64,000 bases of DNA from Podospora bellae-mahoneyi. Its lineage: Eukaryota; Ascomycota; Sordariomycetes; Sordariales; Podosporaceae. The notes below the pieces were generated by a model. That model was not told the origin of the DNA. It worked only from the letters and a program-made list of their open reading frames with translations, and made no database searches. The stretch lies in contig NC_085882.1 in assembly GCF_035222275.1 (NCBI RefSeq), positions 1,991,501-2,055,500 of the forward strand. Direction: 5' to 3'. Positions 21,561 to 32,301 of this stretch are shown here, one piece after another. Both the position numbers and the translations under genes were made by a program. How positions within the stretch are numbered: the first letter of the stretch is position 1; each line of letters begins with the position of its first letter.

Positions 21561-21679
21561 ACATACAACACCAGGGATTCCCCAGTGGTCACCCACCTGA
21601 GTACTGATCTGGCGGTCAGCTGTTTGACTAGGGGAGAGCGGACGGGATCCCGTATTTTCAACTGCCTATGGTCGTATGT
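21561..21679 (-). rRNA. 5S ribosomal RNA gene, copy 1
   Basis: The 119-nt gene starts ACATACGACCATAGG and ends TGTTGTATGT, which closes helix I. The internal block CAGTACTCAGGTGGGTGACC and the CCGTCCGCTC region match fungal 5S. A T5 run directly follows the 3' end and can terminate RNA polymerase III. It is a single dispersed gene, as in Neurospora-like fungi. Helices II/III differ from the other two copies. Confidence 0.92.
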
Positions 21680-21689
21680 GACGGTTTGG
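21680..21689 (-). promoter_or_regulatory. Conserved 10-bp element directly upstream of 5S copy 1
   Basis: CCAAACCGTC occupies positions -10 to -1 relative to the 5S start. The identical decamer precedes copy 3, and CCAAACTATC precedes copy 2. Confidence 0.6.
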
Positions 21690-21893
21690 ATCTGAATCAG
21701 ACTACATATCTGTAGTCTGAAGTCCGTCTGCCAAGCATTGGTGATAGTATCTTATCAGTGCCACTTCGTTTGCTCGCAATACCGTTGTATCGATCCATGA
21801 TATCGAATTCAAGGCTCAATTGACTCTGTTCTCCTATGTATACAGACTGCATCGTGATGTCTATTAACCATGTGCTTGTTACTGACCTTGAGC

Positions 21894-24323
21894 CTACCCC
21901 TGAGCCTGCCCCTGTCCCTGACCCCTATCCACCATCTCGGGGTCCTCAAACGCCGGCATCTCCTCATCAGTATCCTCTTCACTCTCCTCCTCATCCTCCT
22001 CATCCGACATCCAAGTCCCCGGCATCTGAACAGGAGGATACCCCACCCTCATCCTCATATATTCCATAACCTCCGCAATACTCGGTCCTTCCCCAAACGC
22101 CCCCTCCCCATCAAAGTCCTCCGGATCCGTCCACTCCGCCTCCTCATCATCCTCCTCATCAACGCCAAACTCAAGGTCATGCCTCGTCCGCCCATCCCAG
22201 TTACCCCCAAACTCGGTGGTGTCCTCATCATCAGAATCATCATCGTCATGGTCGTCGTCGTCCTCCTCCTCCCCATCCTCAACCGTAGCCTGGAACGGTC
22301 CTCGCGGCTGTTGTTCATGTGCAGCGGCACCCCCATCCCCAGCAGCGCGTGGTCGGACCCTACCCATCAACGCGTTAAAGAAGCCCATTATCCCGCCTCC
22401 ACCGCCGTCATCAACCTCGAGCATAGCTTCGAGTTCTTCCTGGGGCATCTCGGCTAGCAACCGCTCGGCTGCCGCCCGCATCCCGGCTTCTCTGCGAGGG
22501 TCCATTTGAGTGCTAAACAGGCCTCGCGTAGCAATGGAATCGGGTTTCCAGGGTAGTTTTTGAATCTCGCTGCTAAAAATGTTGTCTACTGCCGCTGGTG
22601 GCAGGGGGTCGAACTCAAAGTTCGGAGAAGCATCGTGTAGCAGCTTCCTTGGGACGAGGGTCATGAGGGACGGCGTACTGTCGAGGTAAATGAATCTTGC
22701 TACTGCGAGTGTTGGCTCTGGGCTTTGGGGACATCTGTAGACGTCTATCGGGAGGGACTTCTTGGCCTTGTCTGCTGCTGATTTGAGGAGGGAGATGGCG
22801 TTGGGGTTGTTCCAAAGGTCCTTGGAGATGTGAAGGTAGAGCTCTGTATAAAGTTTGTCGTCATCGTTCCGCGGAGTGACACCCCAGATGGACTGGGGAG
22901 TATCTAGGCTGAGAGCGGAAAACAAGGCGCAGTAGAGCCAAGGCAGAGCCTCGATGTTCTTGACGAGGGTCTTGTGCGCCGCGTCGTAGTCATCGAGCTG
23001 GAGGTAGGCTAAGGGGAGAGTATGGAGAGGATACAAGACCGCATCCGGCCACCTGGAAGCGAGGGCATCGCAAAACTTGACAAACCACTCCGCCTCGCGG
23101 GATCGAAGCGCAAGAACGGGCACCCAGTTGAGCAGGGCGTAAGGGTCATCGTGGTTGAGGCTCAAGTACAACTTAGACCATTCAAAGGCGGTTCGATAGG
23201 TGCCCTTGAGAATGAGCTTCTGGATCAAGTTGTAGCCAGCGAGGTAGAACTGTCTGTTTTCAGGCCTGGCAAAGCTGATCCTGGCTTTGCCCTGTTCAAG
23301 TTTGCGGCGGAAATCACTAAGCGTAACGCGGCCAAAGGTGAAGAGAGCACGCTCAATGAGATCAGCAGCGAGAGCTGAGTTCTGGTCCTGTCGGGCAACC
23401 TTACTGCCCTGAATCAGAGACGACACATGGTATGGGTTCCGGTGCAAGAAGTGGATGATCTGCATGGGGTCTCCCATCTGGACAAGCTGAAAGAACGACC
23501 CCTCAAGATCATCGTAGGCCTTCTCGTGGGCAAACGTGAACTCGACCACATTAGGTGTGCCTTCGCTGAGGCGCTTCATGATCAGCCCCTGAGCCGCACC
23601 CCTAGGCCACGACTTTTTGCCCTCGATGAAAGGGTTGGTGCGGAGGAGCGTCTCAAACATGCCCGGCTTCGCCGGCCCCGAGCGACGTGGGTCGGTGGCA
23701 ACAGCACTTAGGTATGTCTCAAGATCAAGATTCTCTGGCAGAATTCTCTGTCGGGTTTCCTGGCGTTCCTCCACCTGGGCGCGATCCATAGCCTTGCCGA
23801 ACAAACGGCGCATCTCGTTCGCGGCCTTGAGATGTCGGCTGTCGATCTTCAAGAGGTCGTTGAGCTGGTCGTCCGGGTTTTGTTTTGATGAGCTTGCTGT
23901 TGATGCAGCGCCGGCCCGTTGCTTTTTGGCCTTGATGTTGAGCTCTTTGAGTGCCTTCTCGAGCTCATCCTCCCTAGCCTTGGGGCGCTCTGCTACCGGG
24001 GTTTCTGATGGTTGCTTTCCCTTCTTCTTTTTCTTCTTCTTGGACTTCTTCTTGGCAGGTTCGGCCTGTGGACTGGCAACTTCCTTCTCTACCGGTCTTG
24101 ATGGTTCTGGTTCCTCGTCCTCATCGTCGTCGTCGTCGTCGTCGTCGTTGCCGTCACCCAAGTCCCCGAGCGCTGCGAAGGAGAACATGTTGCCGCGGGG
24201 CTTCGCCACTACCTCCTCCTCCTCCTCCTCCTCGCTGGTCTCTTCTTTTTTCTCAGGGGCTTCATTCTGTGAGTTCAAGAGTTCTTGCTGCTTTCGCAGC
24301 TTGCGTAATTGTCGACTCGCCAT
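21894..24323 (-). CDS. RQC1: TCF25 family protein, Rqc1-type ribosome quality-control factor
   Basis: One exon encodes 809 residues. The N-terminus is MASRQLRKLRKQQELL, then an acidic run, NMFSFAALGDLGDG, a long Asp run and a basic stretch (KKKSKKKKKKKGK), the typical start of TCF25/Nulp1 proteins. The central TCF25 domain is complete (FTFAHEKAYDDLEGSFFQLVQ, DPMQIIHFLHRNPYHVSSL, and later DDPYALLNWVPVLALRSRE). The C-terminus is again highly acidic. Rqc1 works with the Ltn1 ligase and Cdc48 on stalled 60S subunits to extract nascent chains; that role is carried over from yeast. The GAC codon run near 24125-24150 is an (N)GTC-type microsatellite on the plus strand and may vary in length. It is divergent from the membrane-protein gene at 25280. 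Confidence 0.87.
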   Translation of the reverse strand: MASRQLRKLRKQQELLNSQNEAPEKKEETSEEEEEEEVVAKPRGNMFSFAALGDLGDGNDDDDDDDDEDEEPEPSRPVEKEVASPQAEPAKKKSKKKKKKKGKQPSETPVAERPKAREDELEKALKELNIKAKKQRAGAASTASSSKQNPDDQLNDLLKIDSRHLKAANEMRRLFGKAMDRAQVEERQETRQRILPENLDLETYLSAVATDPRRSGPAKPGMFETLLRTNPFIEGKKSWPRGAAQGLIMKRLSEGTPNVVEFTFAHEKAYDDLEGSFFQLVQMGDPMQIIHFLHRNPYHVSSLIQGSKVARQDQNSALAADLIERALFTFGRVTLSDFRRKLEQGKARISFARPENRQFYLAGYNLIQKLILKGTYRTAFEWSKLYLSLNHDDPYALLNWVPVLALRSREAEWFVKFCDALASRWPDAVLYPLHTLPLAYLQLDDYDAAHKTLVKNIEALPWLYCALFSALSLDTPQSIWGVTPRNDDDKLYTELYLHISKDLWNNPNAISLLKSAADKAKKSLPIDVYRCPQSPEPTLAVARFIYLDSTPSLMTLVPRKLLHDASPNFEFDPLPPAAVDNIFSSEIQKLPWKPDSIATRGLFSTQMDPRREAGMRAAAERLLAEMPQEELEAMLEVDDGGGGGIMGFFNALMGRVRPRAAGDGGAAAHEQQPRGPFQATVEDGEEEDDDDHDDDDSDDEDTTEFGGNWDGRTRHDLEFGVDEEDDEEAEWTDPEDFDGEGAFGEGPSIAEVMEYMRMRVGYPPVQMPGTWMSDEEDEEESEEDTDEEMPAFEDPEMVDRGQGQGQAQG

Positions 24324-25279
24324 TTTTTGTGGTTTGATGAAAGAGGTTGTTCTGTCGACAGCGGGCTAAACTGATGAAAGACATAAAAGTGGAGGGGTAA
24401 GCAACAAGTATGGCGGGGCAGCACCTAATCTTTGATGGCAGCCACCAAAGCAAAGCAAAGTTGTTCAAGTTGCGATGCTGACGCTTGTAAATTGGCTAGC
24501 TCGGAGTGGTACTGTCAGATGTATTGGATTTCACTCTTCTGGTTTCACCCTTCTGCTTTTGCACGGTGAAGGCGAAATGGAAGGAAGGCGGTTTGCCGAT
24601 GGAGTCATCGCCGTCTTGAAGATGCCACTAAGCACTGTACAATGCACTGTGTTTGGGAGCTCTTTCATGATCGACAGGATCATGACATAAACCATAACTG
24701 TAGCCAACCTCCGAGGGGGGTTGACACACTCATACTTCTACATCTTTTACATCTCTGGTCTCGATGTTAATTGATTACAGCAATAGCGGTGTCCAATGCC
24801 CAGTACCTATCCTCTTGGCTCCAGACAAATGTTCGCAACTTCGCTGGCTGGCTCCAGGTCTGGACCTCTCAAGGCTCCTGCCTCCATCATGGACCAGCGT
24901 ATCACGCTCTCCTCCCCGTTGCAACCGAGTGGTTGACATTGGCCATTGTTCAGAGACACCATGCATGGCGTCGCTAGTCTGATACCCGTCTGCTTGGGCC
25001 TGGGCTCTCTTGTCGCCAGCCTCGAGGGGCTGAGAATACCCCTGCAGGCTCAACCTTCGGTGTTGATATGCTGAGGGTTTGGAAATGCGGTGGGCAAGTC
25101 TTCCTATTTGGTCCCTTTCTCTCCGTCTCTTTCTTGCAGCAACCGATTGCTTCCAAATCCTACCTTTTTAAAGTGGTAATTTTCTCCATTTTGTCCGCCA
25201 AACTTTGGAGGTTGGGCTTTCACTTACGTTTGTCCATCTGAATCACCCGACCGACTAGCGGGCACAGTCGCTCGCTTCC
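24324..25279. other. Divergent promoter region, TCF25 and membrane-protein genes
   Basis: Nearly 1 kb between divergent starts. Short frames on both strands show no conserved content. No repeat or RNA gene is recognised. Confidence 0.5.
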
Positions 25280-27191
25280 ATGTCTGCCCAAAAGTACGAT
25301 GATAGCAGGTTCACACGCCGGGCGTGTGTGACTGGTTTGATCTTGTGTTGGTTTGTTGCTGTAGGCAGTATCATCGGAGGTGGACTATGTCTCTACAAGG
25401 AGGTCCGCGATGACGATTCAATCCGGATCGACTTGTCCAACAAATGGAGAGAGCTTCTCCCTCTCGGACTGAACATATTCAGTAGGTTGTCGCAACACTC
25501 CTTCCCTGGCTGGTACTGCAGGACAGCTAACCACAGTCGGACTCAAAGTTACCCTACTCAACGATAGCATGGGATACATCCATGCCGTTGCTCTCCGTTG
25601 GTCTCTCATAAGAGAAGGGAGCCTAGACTTCAACTCGAACCTGCGTCTACTCACATTCTCCAAGAAAAGTCCCCCAAACGGTTATATCCCCAACTTTCTA
25701 TACCTTTTCGGAATCATACTCGCCTACGGTGCTACATCTGTCATATTCTTGAGCCTTAATCCCGAACTTGCCCGTCTGCTAGGCAAGTCCTATGAAATCA
25801 CCGACACAAGGGGTGTCCATCTAAACGGCATTGCTCTCATTATTCTCGGCTGCGGCTTTCTCCTCCAAGCCGCCGTTACCAACTGGGCCTTGGCGGGTAC
25901 TAAGATTCCCACATGGAGCTCGAACCCGCTCATCATTGCGAACACGTGCATGAATCATGATACCGAACACTACCAGGTTATGCCTCGCCAAGGCCGCTGT
26001 ATGATGGGAGTTCACCTGGCAGGGAATGACATCAAGGCCATCCGACCTACTGGAAAGCAAAGACCAATGATTACAGCACATCCCCATGTCCGCCGTGTGT
26101 TGTATCTCTTGTGGGTTCTTCCAATCCTGAGCGGCGTTTGGGGAGGCGGTGTCTACGGTTACCTCTTACGTGGGAGTAAAAATGGGATCTTTGGGCGGTC
26201 ATGGAGCCTTCTCCCAGAGTTTCCACCTCACATAGACGAGAACTGCCACACTAAGCAATGTACTGACGGGACATCAGTACTGAACCTGGGCTGGAGTACC
26301 TCCGGTGGTGCGGCTGGTACAACGGGTGGCGTCTTCCTCATCATTGCGATCCAGTCTGTGGTCACTCTCTCTCTTCACTGTGCCGAACTGATCGTGAATC
26401 TTTCACGGGACGAAGGCATATACAGGAAGCTGATCGGACCCAGAGGCACCAACGGGCACTTCAACTCAGTCGTGGAAGCCTTCACCTCATGGCAAACAAT
26501 TTTTTTGTTTACTCTCAAATCCGGTGTTCACTGGATGTTCGGTTTGGCTATTAATCTCCAATTTCAGCTGGGGGTCAACATGTACCCCTCACAAATATTT
26601 TACTTTGGTGGCCTAACTTTGGTGGCCGCCTTGTTTGGTTTGCTCCTGTCTTTGCAGCGCCCATCAGGTTACTTGCCGCCAACATACGGCCACATCCAAA
26701 CTATCGCCGACATTATTGACGAATGGGCGGATTCTGGATGCATGTTTTGGGGTGAGAAGGGTCCACATTACACAGGAACAAGCACCAAGCGGCTCAAACA
26801 ACCCGATCCAAACGTTGAGTACGGGGGAATGAAGAAGGGCGACGGCCAAGGGAGTCACAGTGACGATATCACGGAGATACCTCTTGAAACCTTCAGTCCA
26901 GCCAGTCTGGTAGCCTCACCACCAATGGACCAGAGCTTTGGCTATGTCTCTCCGATTGTTCAGACACCTCCTTCGGCAAATGCTGCCTGGGGCCAGCCGT
27001 GGCAACAACAGCAGGGTCAATTCACGTATGCCCAGTGGACTAATCAAGATCCACGGCACCAATACCAGCACAGCCAGCAGCATCAGACGAGCTACGACAG
27101 TCTCAACAGCAGGTTCTCAGGACAGACTGGGTATTCGGGGTATAGCAACCAGAGCAAACAACCATTCCTGCACAATTATAGGAGCTATTAG
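25280..27191 (+). CDS. Fungal multi-span membrane protein of unknown function
   Basis: Exons 25280-25481 and 25537-27191 give 618 residues. The 55-bp intron has a GCTAAC branch site and splits an Ile codon. I see about seven hydrophobic helices: one near residues 15-35 (ACVTGLILCWFVAVGSIIGG), then segments containing FLYLFGIILAYGATSVIFL, IALIILGCGFLLQAAV, VLYLLWVLPILSGVWGG, GVFLIIAIQSVVTLSL, FTLKSGVHWMFGLAIN and IFYFGGLTLVAALFGLLLSL. A conserved-looking motif DIIDEWADSGCMFWGEKG follows the last helix. The C-terminal 120 residues are Gln/Ser/Tyr-rich and probably cytosolic and disordered. I recognise it as a fungal hypothetical family but know no biochemical role. There is no signal peptide apart from the first helix. 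Confidence 0.75.
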
Positions 27192-28155
27192 AATCTTCAA
27201 GGTGGAGTCGATTATTGTATGAGTACCACATGGTTTTCTGGCTTGGGAGCACTCGTGGGAGTTTTTGGCTTGGGGTTGGATATCAGATTTATGGTTAAGC
27301 ATTGCGGCTGGAAATGGCGGAAAAGGCTCCTTGGGTGATGTTCAGATTGGCGTGGATTGGCTTTGAAAAGTTGTACGAAAAATAGAGCATATCTATCATG
27401 AATTAAAGCGTATATATCATGAATCTTCCGAGCAAATTCTCGACCATTTGCTCAGTTCTGCACCTCTGTTGTAGAGTGTCTATGCGATATGGCGGACTGG
27501 AACAAGGCTGGACCCCAACGCCGGCGGGTATACGAGCGCACCTTATCGTTACATATAATCACTAGATCTGTCGGTATTGGTGTTGACGGGTAAGTGTTTT
27601 TTTCTCCTTTTCCTCACACCTGTTTCTGCTTGTCGGTTCATCATCGTGATGTTTGATGTTTGGTGTTGTGCAGTGCATTCAAGCTTTCCCAGTGTCTGGC
27701 AACCGTCAACCTGCTGGCAAGCACTGCTGGCCAGAACCCACCTCCAAGTGGCGGTGCTCTGGGGTAGCTGCACCCAAAAGTGGTGGGGGGAGGGGCGGAG
27801 GTCGCACGGGCCTTGGCGCTAGAGCTCAAAAGCGGGAGGCTGAAGCTGCCGAGTTTTCATAGGCTGGTTTTTCTCGCATCGGTGCTCTTCTCCCTCTTTC
27901 TCTCAAACCTAACCAACGGCGAAAACAATGCTGCACAACGCCTCCAGCCGGACACCATCATAACACCAGGAAAATCGTCTCTGCGGAGCGATTCTGTTTT
28001 CATTCTCATCTTTCTCTTTTACATGGTTTAATACCCCCCCCCCCCAAACAAGTCGCTTCACTACCAGCACTTTCAAAGTCACCATTGATCGCGTGCCCTT
28101 CCCCTCATTCTAGCAGGCGGTTGTATTTGGTTTTTTCGCGCCCTAATAAGCCACC
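27192..28155. other. Intergenic region upstream of LSM14
   Basis: It contains the 3' region of the membrane-protein gene and the LSM14 promoter and leader. A repeated phrase ATATCATGAAT occurs near 27390-27425, and a C10 run lies near 28035. No supported gene is present. Confidence 0.5.
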
Positions 28156-30196
28156 ATGTCCGATTATATCGGGTTCGTTGTTGCCGACTCTTGCTGTTTC
28201 TTGGACTGATTGCTAACTCTTTCGAATACAGATCCAGAATATCCCTCATATCCAAGAGCGACATCCGTTATGTCGGCACACTTGCGAGCATCAACTCGGA
28301 TGACTCGACTGTCTCGCTCAAAGATGTGAGGACGTTTGGCACTGAGGGCCGCAAGGGCAAGATCGAGGAAGAGGTCCCCCCTTCTGACCAGGTCTACGAG
28401 TACATTGTCTTCCGCGGAACGGATGTCAAGGATCTCAGGATCGAGGAGGGCCCCGCCGCCAAGGAGAACAAGCCGCCGGCTGTCCCCAACGATCCTGCCA
28501 TTGTTGGTGTGAGTCTACCCTTTCTCTTTCACTGTTCTACCCATGGCCATTGTTATGATGAAATATTTCGGATGTAAAAACATATTTGTCTGAAAAGCGC
28601 AAAAACCCCATGTTGATAATTTCCGTTGCCTTCCTTCTGATCATCTGGCCACGCACACTCTTTGCAAAGCTCAAGCCCTATGTGGAGTAACTGCTGACCA
28701 CAATCACTCAGGCTCGCCCTCGGCCTGGCAACGTCGCTCCTGGCCCACCTGGTGGTCCTCAAGGCCCTCCACAAGGTCCCGGTCCCATCGGGCACCCAGG
28801 CCCGCACGGCGCTCCGAACCAGCCGCAGCCTCCTCCAGGCGCACCTGGTTATGGCTACTTCCCTCCTCACATGGGAGGATGGGGTGGACGTCCAGTTCCT
28901 GGTGGCCCCGGTGGTCCCAGTCCAGGCCCCGTAGGTCCAGGTGGTCCCGGTCCTTTTGGCATGCCCTACCCGCAGCCGGGGTGGTTCCCGCCGGGACAAG
29001 AGTTTCCGCCAATGGGTCCCGGGCAATGGAACCCGTATCCTCAGTTTCCTCCTGGTCCTGGTGGTCCTGGTGGCCCTGGTGCTCCAGGTGGTCCTCCCGG
29101 TTTCCCTGCCGCTCCCGGTGCACCTGGACAAGGTCGTCAGTCGGCTGACCAGACGCCCAGCAACCAGGGTCCAGGCCAAAAGCCCGCACCCATCGGTCCT
29201 TCTGGAGAAAAGAAGGCCCCGACTCCAGGACACAATGCTCAGCCTTCGGAGTCCAAGCCCATAATCCCACCTCAGCAATCTGCGGGTGGTCCGGCACCTC
29301 CTCCGCCCGTCGCTTCCAAGCCCACTGCCGAGGAAGTCAAGGCCACGGCAGCTAATCTCGCCCAGCCTACTGCTCCGGCTTCCTCTCAGGGCATTCCCAC
29401 AGGTCCCAAGAGCGATCGCCCTGTGCAGATTCTGCCCGCTATCCCCCTTCCAGTTGGCTTGACCTCTAGAGTTGCTCAGCCATCGCCCTCCGCCACCAGA
29501 TCCGAACAGAACAATGCCGGCGCTACACCCGCTGCATTGCGCGATGCCACTCAGGCTGCCAAGGAAGCCGTTGCCAACGCGATGGCTCAGATGGAGAACA
29601 ATGCATACGCTCAAATTGCCAGCCAGGGCGCTGCTGTTGACAACTTGACCAAGAAGGTCAACGAGATGAGGGTCAATGCGGCTCGTGGTGGTCATGCCCC
29701 TCGCGGTGGAGGCGGACGTGGACGTGGAGGTGCTCGCCCTGCTGCCAAGGTGGAGGTTCCTGATTCCGACTACGATTTTGCGACTGCGAATGCCAAGTTC
29801 AACAAGCAGGACCTTGTCCGTGAGGCTATCGCTGGTGGCTCGCCAATTGTGGAAGCTCCCGCCCTAGAGGCTGTTGCGCCTGAAGCTCCTGTTGAGAGTA
29901 CCGAAGCGGTTGAACCCGCTTACAACAAGCAGCGGTCGTTCTTTGACAATATCTCTAGCGACCTGAAGGACAGGGAGAATGCTTCTCAGAAGCCAGGCGG
30001 CCGTGAGTGGCGTGGAGAGGAACAGAGAAAGAACATTGAAACCTTTGGCCAAGGCAGCGTCGACGGTGGTTACCGTGGTTATCGCGGCGGTCGGGGCCGT
30101 GGCCGTGGAGGTCGTGGACGTGGATTCCGCGGAGGACGGGGCGGTAATAATGGTGGATATCGCCCCCAACAACAGCAAACACAGGCACCCCAGTAG
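28156..30196 (+). CDS. SCD6: LSM14/Scd6-type translational repressor and P-body protein
   Basis: Exons 28156-28172 (17 nt), 28232-28508 and 28712-30196 give 592 residues. The N-terminal LSm14 domain is clear (GSRISLISKSDIRYVGTL, then VSLKDVRTFGTEGR and YEYIVFRGTDVKDLRIEE). A long Pro/Gly-rich linker follows. The FDF-type motif SDYDFATANAKFNK, the FFD box (QRSFFDNISSDLKDR), the TFG box (RKNIETFGQGS) and a C-terminal RGG region complete the family's order. Scd6/LSM14 binds eIF4G and the decapping machinery and represses translation in mRNP granules. The first intron has an unusual GTTCGT donor; the frame and family identity require it. The second intron is 203 bp, far longer than its neighbours, and holds a possible box C/D RNA. 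Confidence 0.92.
28544..28651 (+). ncRNA. Candidate intronic box C/D snoRNA in LSM14 intron 2
   Basis: The intron contains ATGATGA (28555-28561, perfect C box), CTGA (28590-28593, D' position), TTGATAA (28613-28619, C'-like) and CTGA (28637-28640, D box). TGGCCA stands outside each end (28544-28549 and 28646-28651), so the ends can pair, though five bases separate the stem from each box. Spacing fits a snoRNA of about 100 nt. This is motif matching only, and the boxes are short enough to occur by chance. Confidence 0.22.
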
Positions 30197-31119
30197 AGGG
30201 TGTGACCTTTTCTTACCCGTCCAACACTAATTTGACATGACTCGATGTTCTGTACGACTAGTCAATACCTGGATCTGGGATTTCACTTTTTCTTTCTCAT
30301 TGGCGGCATGGGAATCTCAAGCCTGGTGTTTGTTTCTGGACGGGAGTTGGAAGGACGAAGCTACGACGGGAAAACGTTTTGTTTTTATGATGACTTAGCG
30401 AAGGTTGCTTTTTTACGATACTTCGCAACAGGCAGGGCGAAAGGGCGCTTCAGACTTTGGCTCCTACATCGAGGCTAGGGCTGCATCTATCGGGACTGGA
30501 TTACTGGGTAGATGCAATTAGCGTCTGAGGTTTGAAGGGGTGTGTCTCTAGGTTGATGTGCTCAGTTATGAGCGTGCTGAAATCAGACAGCATGGGCGCA
30601 GGGAGATCTCGGTTTAAATGGCCTCCCTGGTTTGCGGCGATATGCGTGGGGATTCCCAAAAATTAAAGAAGATATTCAGCCGTCGAGGCTGGTATTCTGG
30701 GCTTTTACTGTTTTTTCTGCTCTGCGTGATTGTGATTTCTCCCCTCATGAGTCTCTCAACTCTCGGAGTGTATGGTAGGGTCGATGCTTCAATAAGCGCG
30801 CCTCTCATATGGTGTTTCTCTCATTTTCTTATCACCAGTGTGGTCTACGAGCAGGGAAATTCTCTCAAATGACGTCTTCTACTCATGCCGCAGCACAACT
30901 AGAACTAACAGGAAGCATGACATTTGAGTCGACCGTGATCGTTCTTACTTGGGCACCTGGGGGTATGCTCTCAAGTTACGTATCTCAACTGCGGGAAGAT
31001 CACCATATTCACACATGCTACTTCAAGCCAGAACCCATAAACAAATATGTACACGCTTCAAACAAAAGACTATCTACACCTGCTTAACAACCCCTCTCCT
31101 TTAACTCATTCTTCCCCCA
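30197..31119. other. Convergent intergenic region, LSM14 and pirin
   Basis: About 0.9 kb between convergent stops. Short frames on both strands (for example 30618-30872) have no recognised content. The interval presumably holds the two 3' untranslated regions. Confidence 0.5.
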
Positions 31120-32301
31120 CTAATGAACCATACTCTTCCCAATCTCACTCCTCCACCCCTTTGCCCTCTCGAACCCGTTGGTGTGGCTCTGGTAGTCGAC
31201 AAACGCCTGGTAGACCTCCTCCTGGCTGTTGAGCACAAAAGGACCATACTGCACAACAGGCTGATCCATCATCTGCCCGGCAACCAGGACGAACCTCCCC
31301 GGTTTTGTTTCGGTCTCCTCCACCCGTGCAACAACCCCATCCTCCTCTTTTCCGTTGCCAAAAACGACGTTGTGCCACTGTGAGACTTTCTTCTCTTCTT
31401 GCTGCCCGTCACTGAAAGTGACGTCTGCCCCCTCGAGAATATAAGCGAACCCTTGCCACCCCTGGGGAACCTCCTGCTCGATCTTCCCCCCCGGTTGGAC
31501 CTCCACGTCATAGAACACCACGGGTGTGTACGCTAGATCTTTGAGGGACTCGACACCGTACGACTTGCCGGAAATAACCTTGATCTTGACTTTGCCGTCT
31601 TCGGTGATGACGGTGGGTATCTCCTCCGCTTTGAGATCCCGATACCGTGGCTCACAGTATTTTAGTTCCTTGGGGAGGTCAACCCAGAGCTGCAGGCCGA
31701 TGTTGGGGGAACCGTCGGGGTTTTGGCGGGGCATCTCGGCGTGCATGATGCCTTTGCCGGCGGTCATGAACTGGAGGTCGCCCGGGTTGAGGGTGCCGCG
31801 GTTGCCGGCGAAGTCTTCGTGGTCCATGCCGCCGGTGAGGAGGTAGGTTATTGTTTCTTGGCCGCGGTGGGGATGGTCTGGGAAGCCGGCGCCGGGGGAG
31901 ACGGAGAAGTGGTCGAGCATGAGGAAGGGGTTGAGGGAGCGGAGGGAGGGGGTGCCGATGGAGCGGCGGACTGTGGCGCCTGCGCCTTCGGACTGCTGCT
32001 TTGCGAGGAGGGTTTTGAGGATGCGGCGGGGGAGGGTGATGCGGGACATTGTTGCTAGCTGGGCTGGTGTGATGACGGTGGTGGTGGTGGTGGGTGGTGG
32101 TGAGGATATGTCTGATGAGGGTGTGGCAGAGGTGAGGTTCAAGTAGTTCTTGATGTTGTCTCTGAGGATGTCCAACGAGGCAGGGATGTCAATGTTTTTG
32201 ATGTGCTCAAGCTCAAAGGCTGGGTTGGTGGTATAAAAGTAAGCAAAAAGCACACTGACGAGCACAACCGTGAGTGAAGATATCCAAGAAAAAGTCTTCA
32301 T
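31120..32301 (-). CDS. Pirin-family cupin with an N-terminal membrane anchor or signal
   Basis: One exon encodes 393 residues. The pirin N-terminal cupin carries the metal-site pattern FPDHPHRGQETITYLL, with later FMTAGKGIMHAEMP supplying the remaining His and Glu ligands. The second cupin is present to the end (VVQYGPFVLNSQEEVYQAF). Pirins are Fe-binding proteins linked to transcription cofactor roles or quercetinase-like activity. The first 26 residues form one hydrophobic helix (WISSLTVVLVSVLFAYFYT), unusual for a family that is normally nuclear or cytosolic. A second Met at about residue 85 (MSRITLPRRILKTLLAKQQ) would start a standard-length pirin without the anchor, so two forms are possible. 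Codon composition changes from C-rich (5') to G-rich (3'). Confidence 0.88.
   Translation of the reverse strand: MKTFSWISSLTVVLVSVLFAYFYTTNPAFELEHIKNIDIPASLDILRDNIKNYLNLTSATPSSDISSPPPTTTTTVITPAQLATMSRITLPRRILKTLLAKQQSEGAGATVRRSIGTPSLRSLNPFLMLDHFSVSPGAGFPDHPHRGQETITYLLTGGMDHEDFAGNRGTLNPGDLQFMTAGKGIMHAEMPRQNPDGSPNIGLQLWVDLPKELKYCEPRYRDLKAEEIPTVITEDGKVKIKVISGKSYGVESLKDLAYTPVVFYDVEVQPGGKIEQEVPQGWQGFAYILEGADVTFSDGQQEEKKVSQWHNVVFGNGKEEDGVVARVEETETKPGRFVLVAGQMMDQPVVQYGPFVLNSQEEVYQAFVDYQSHTNGFERAKGWRSEIGKSMVH

Noticed and set aside
28553-29695. 380-codon antisense frame across LSM14 exon 3
   Set aside because: Generated by the GC-rich Pro/Gly coding on the sense strand; composition-driven Arg/Ser/Gly-rich product.
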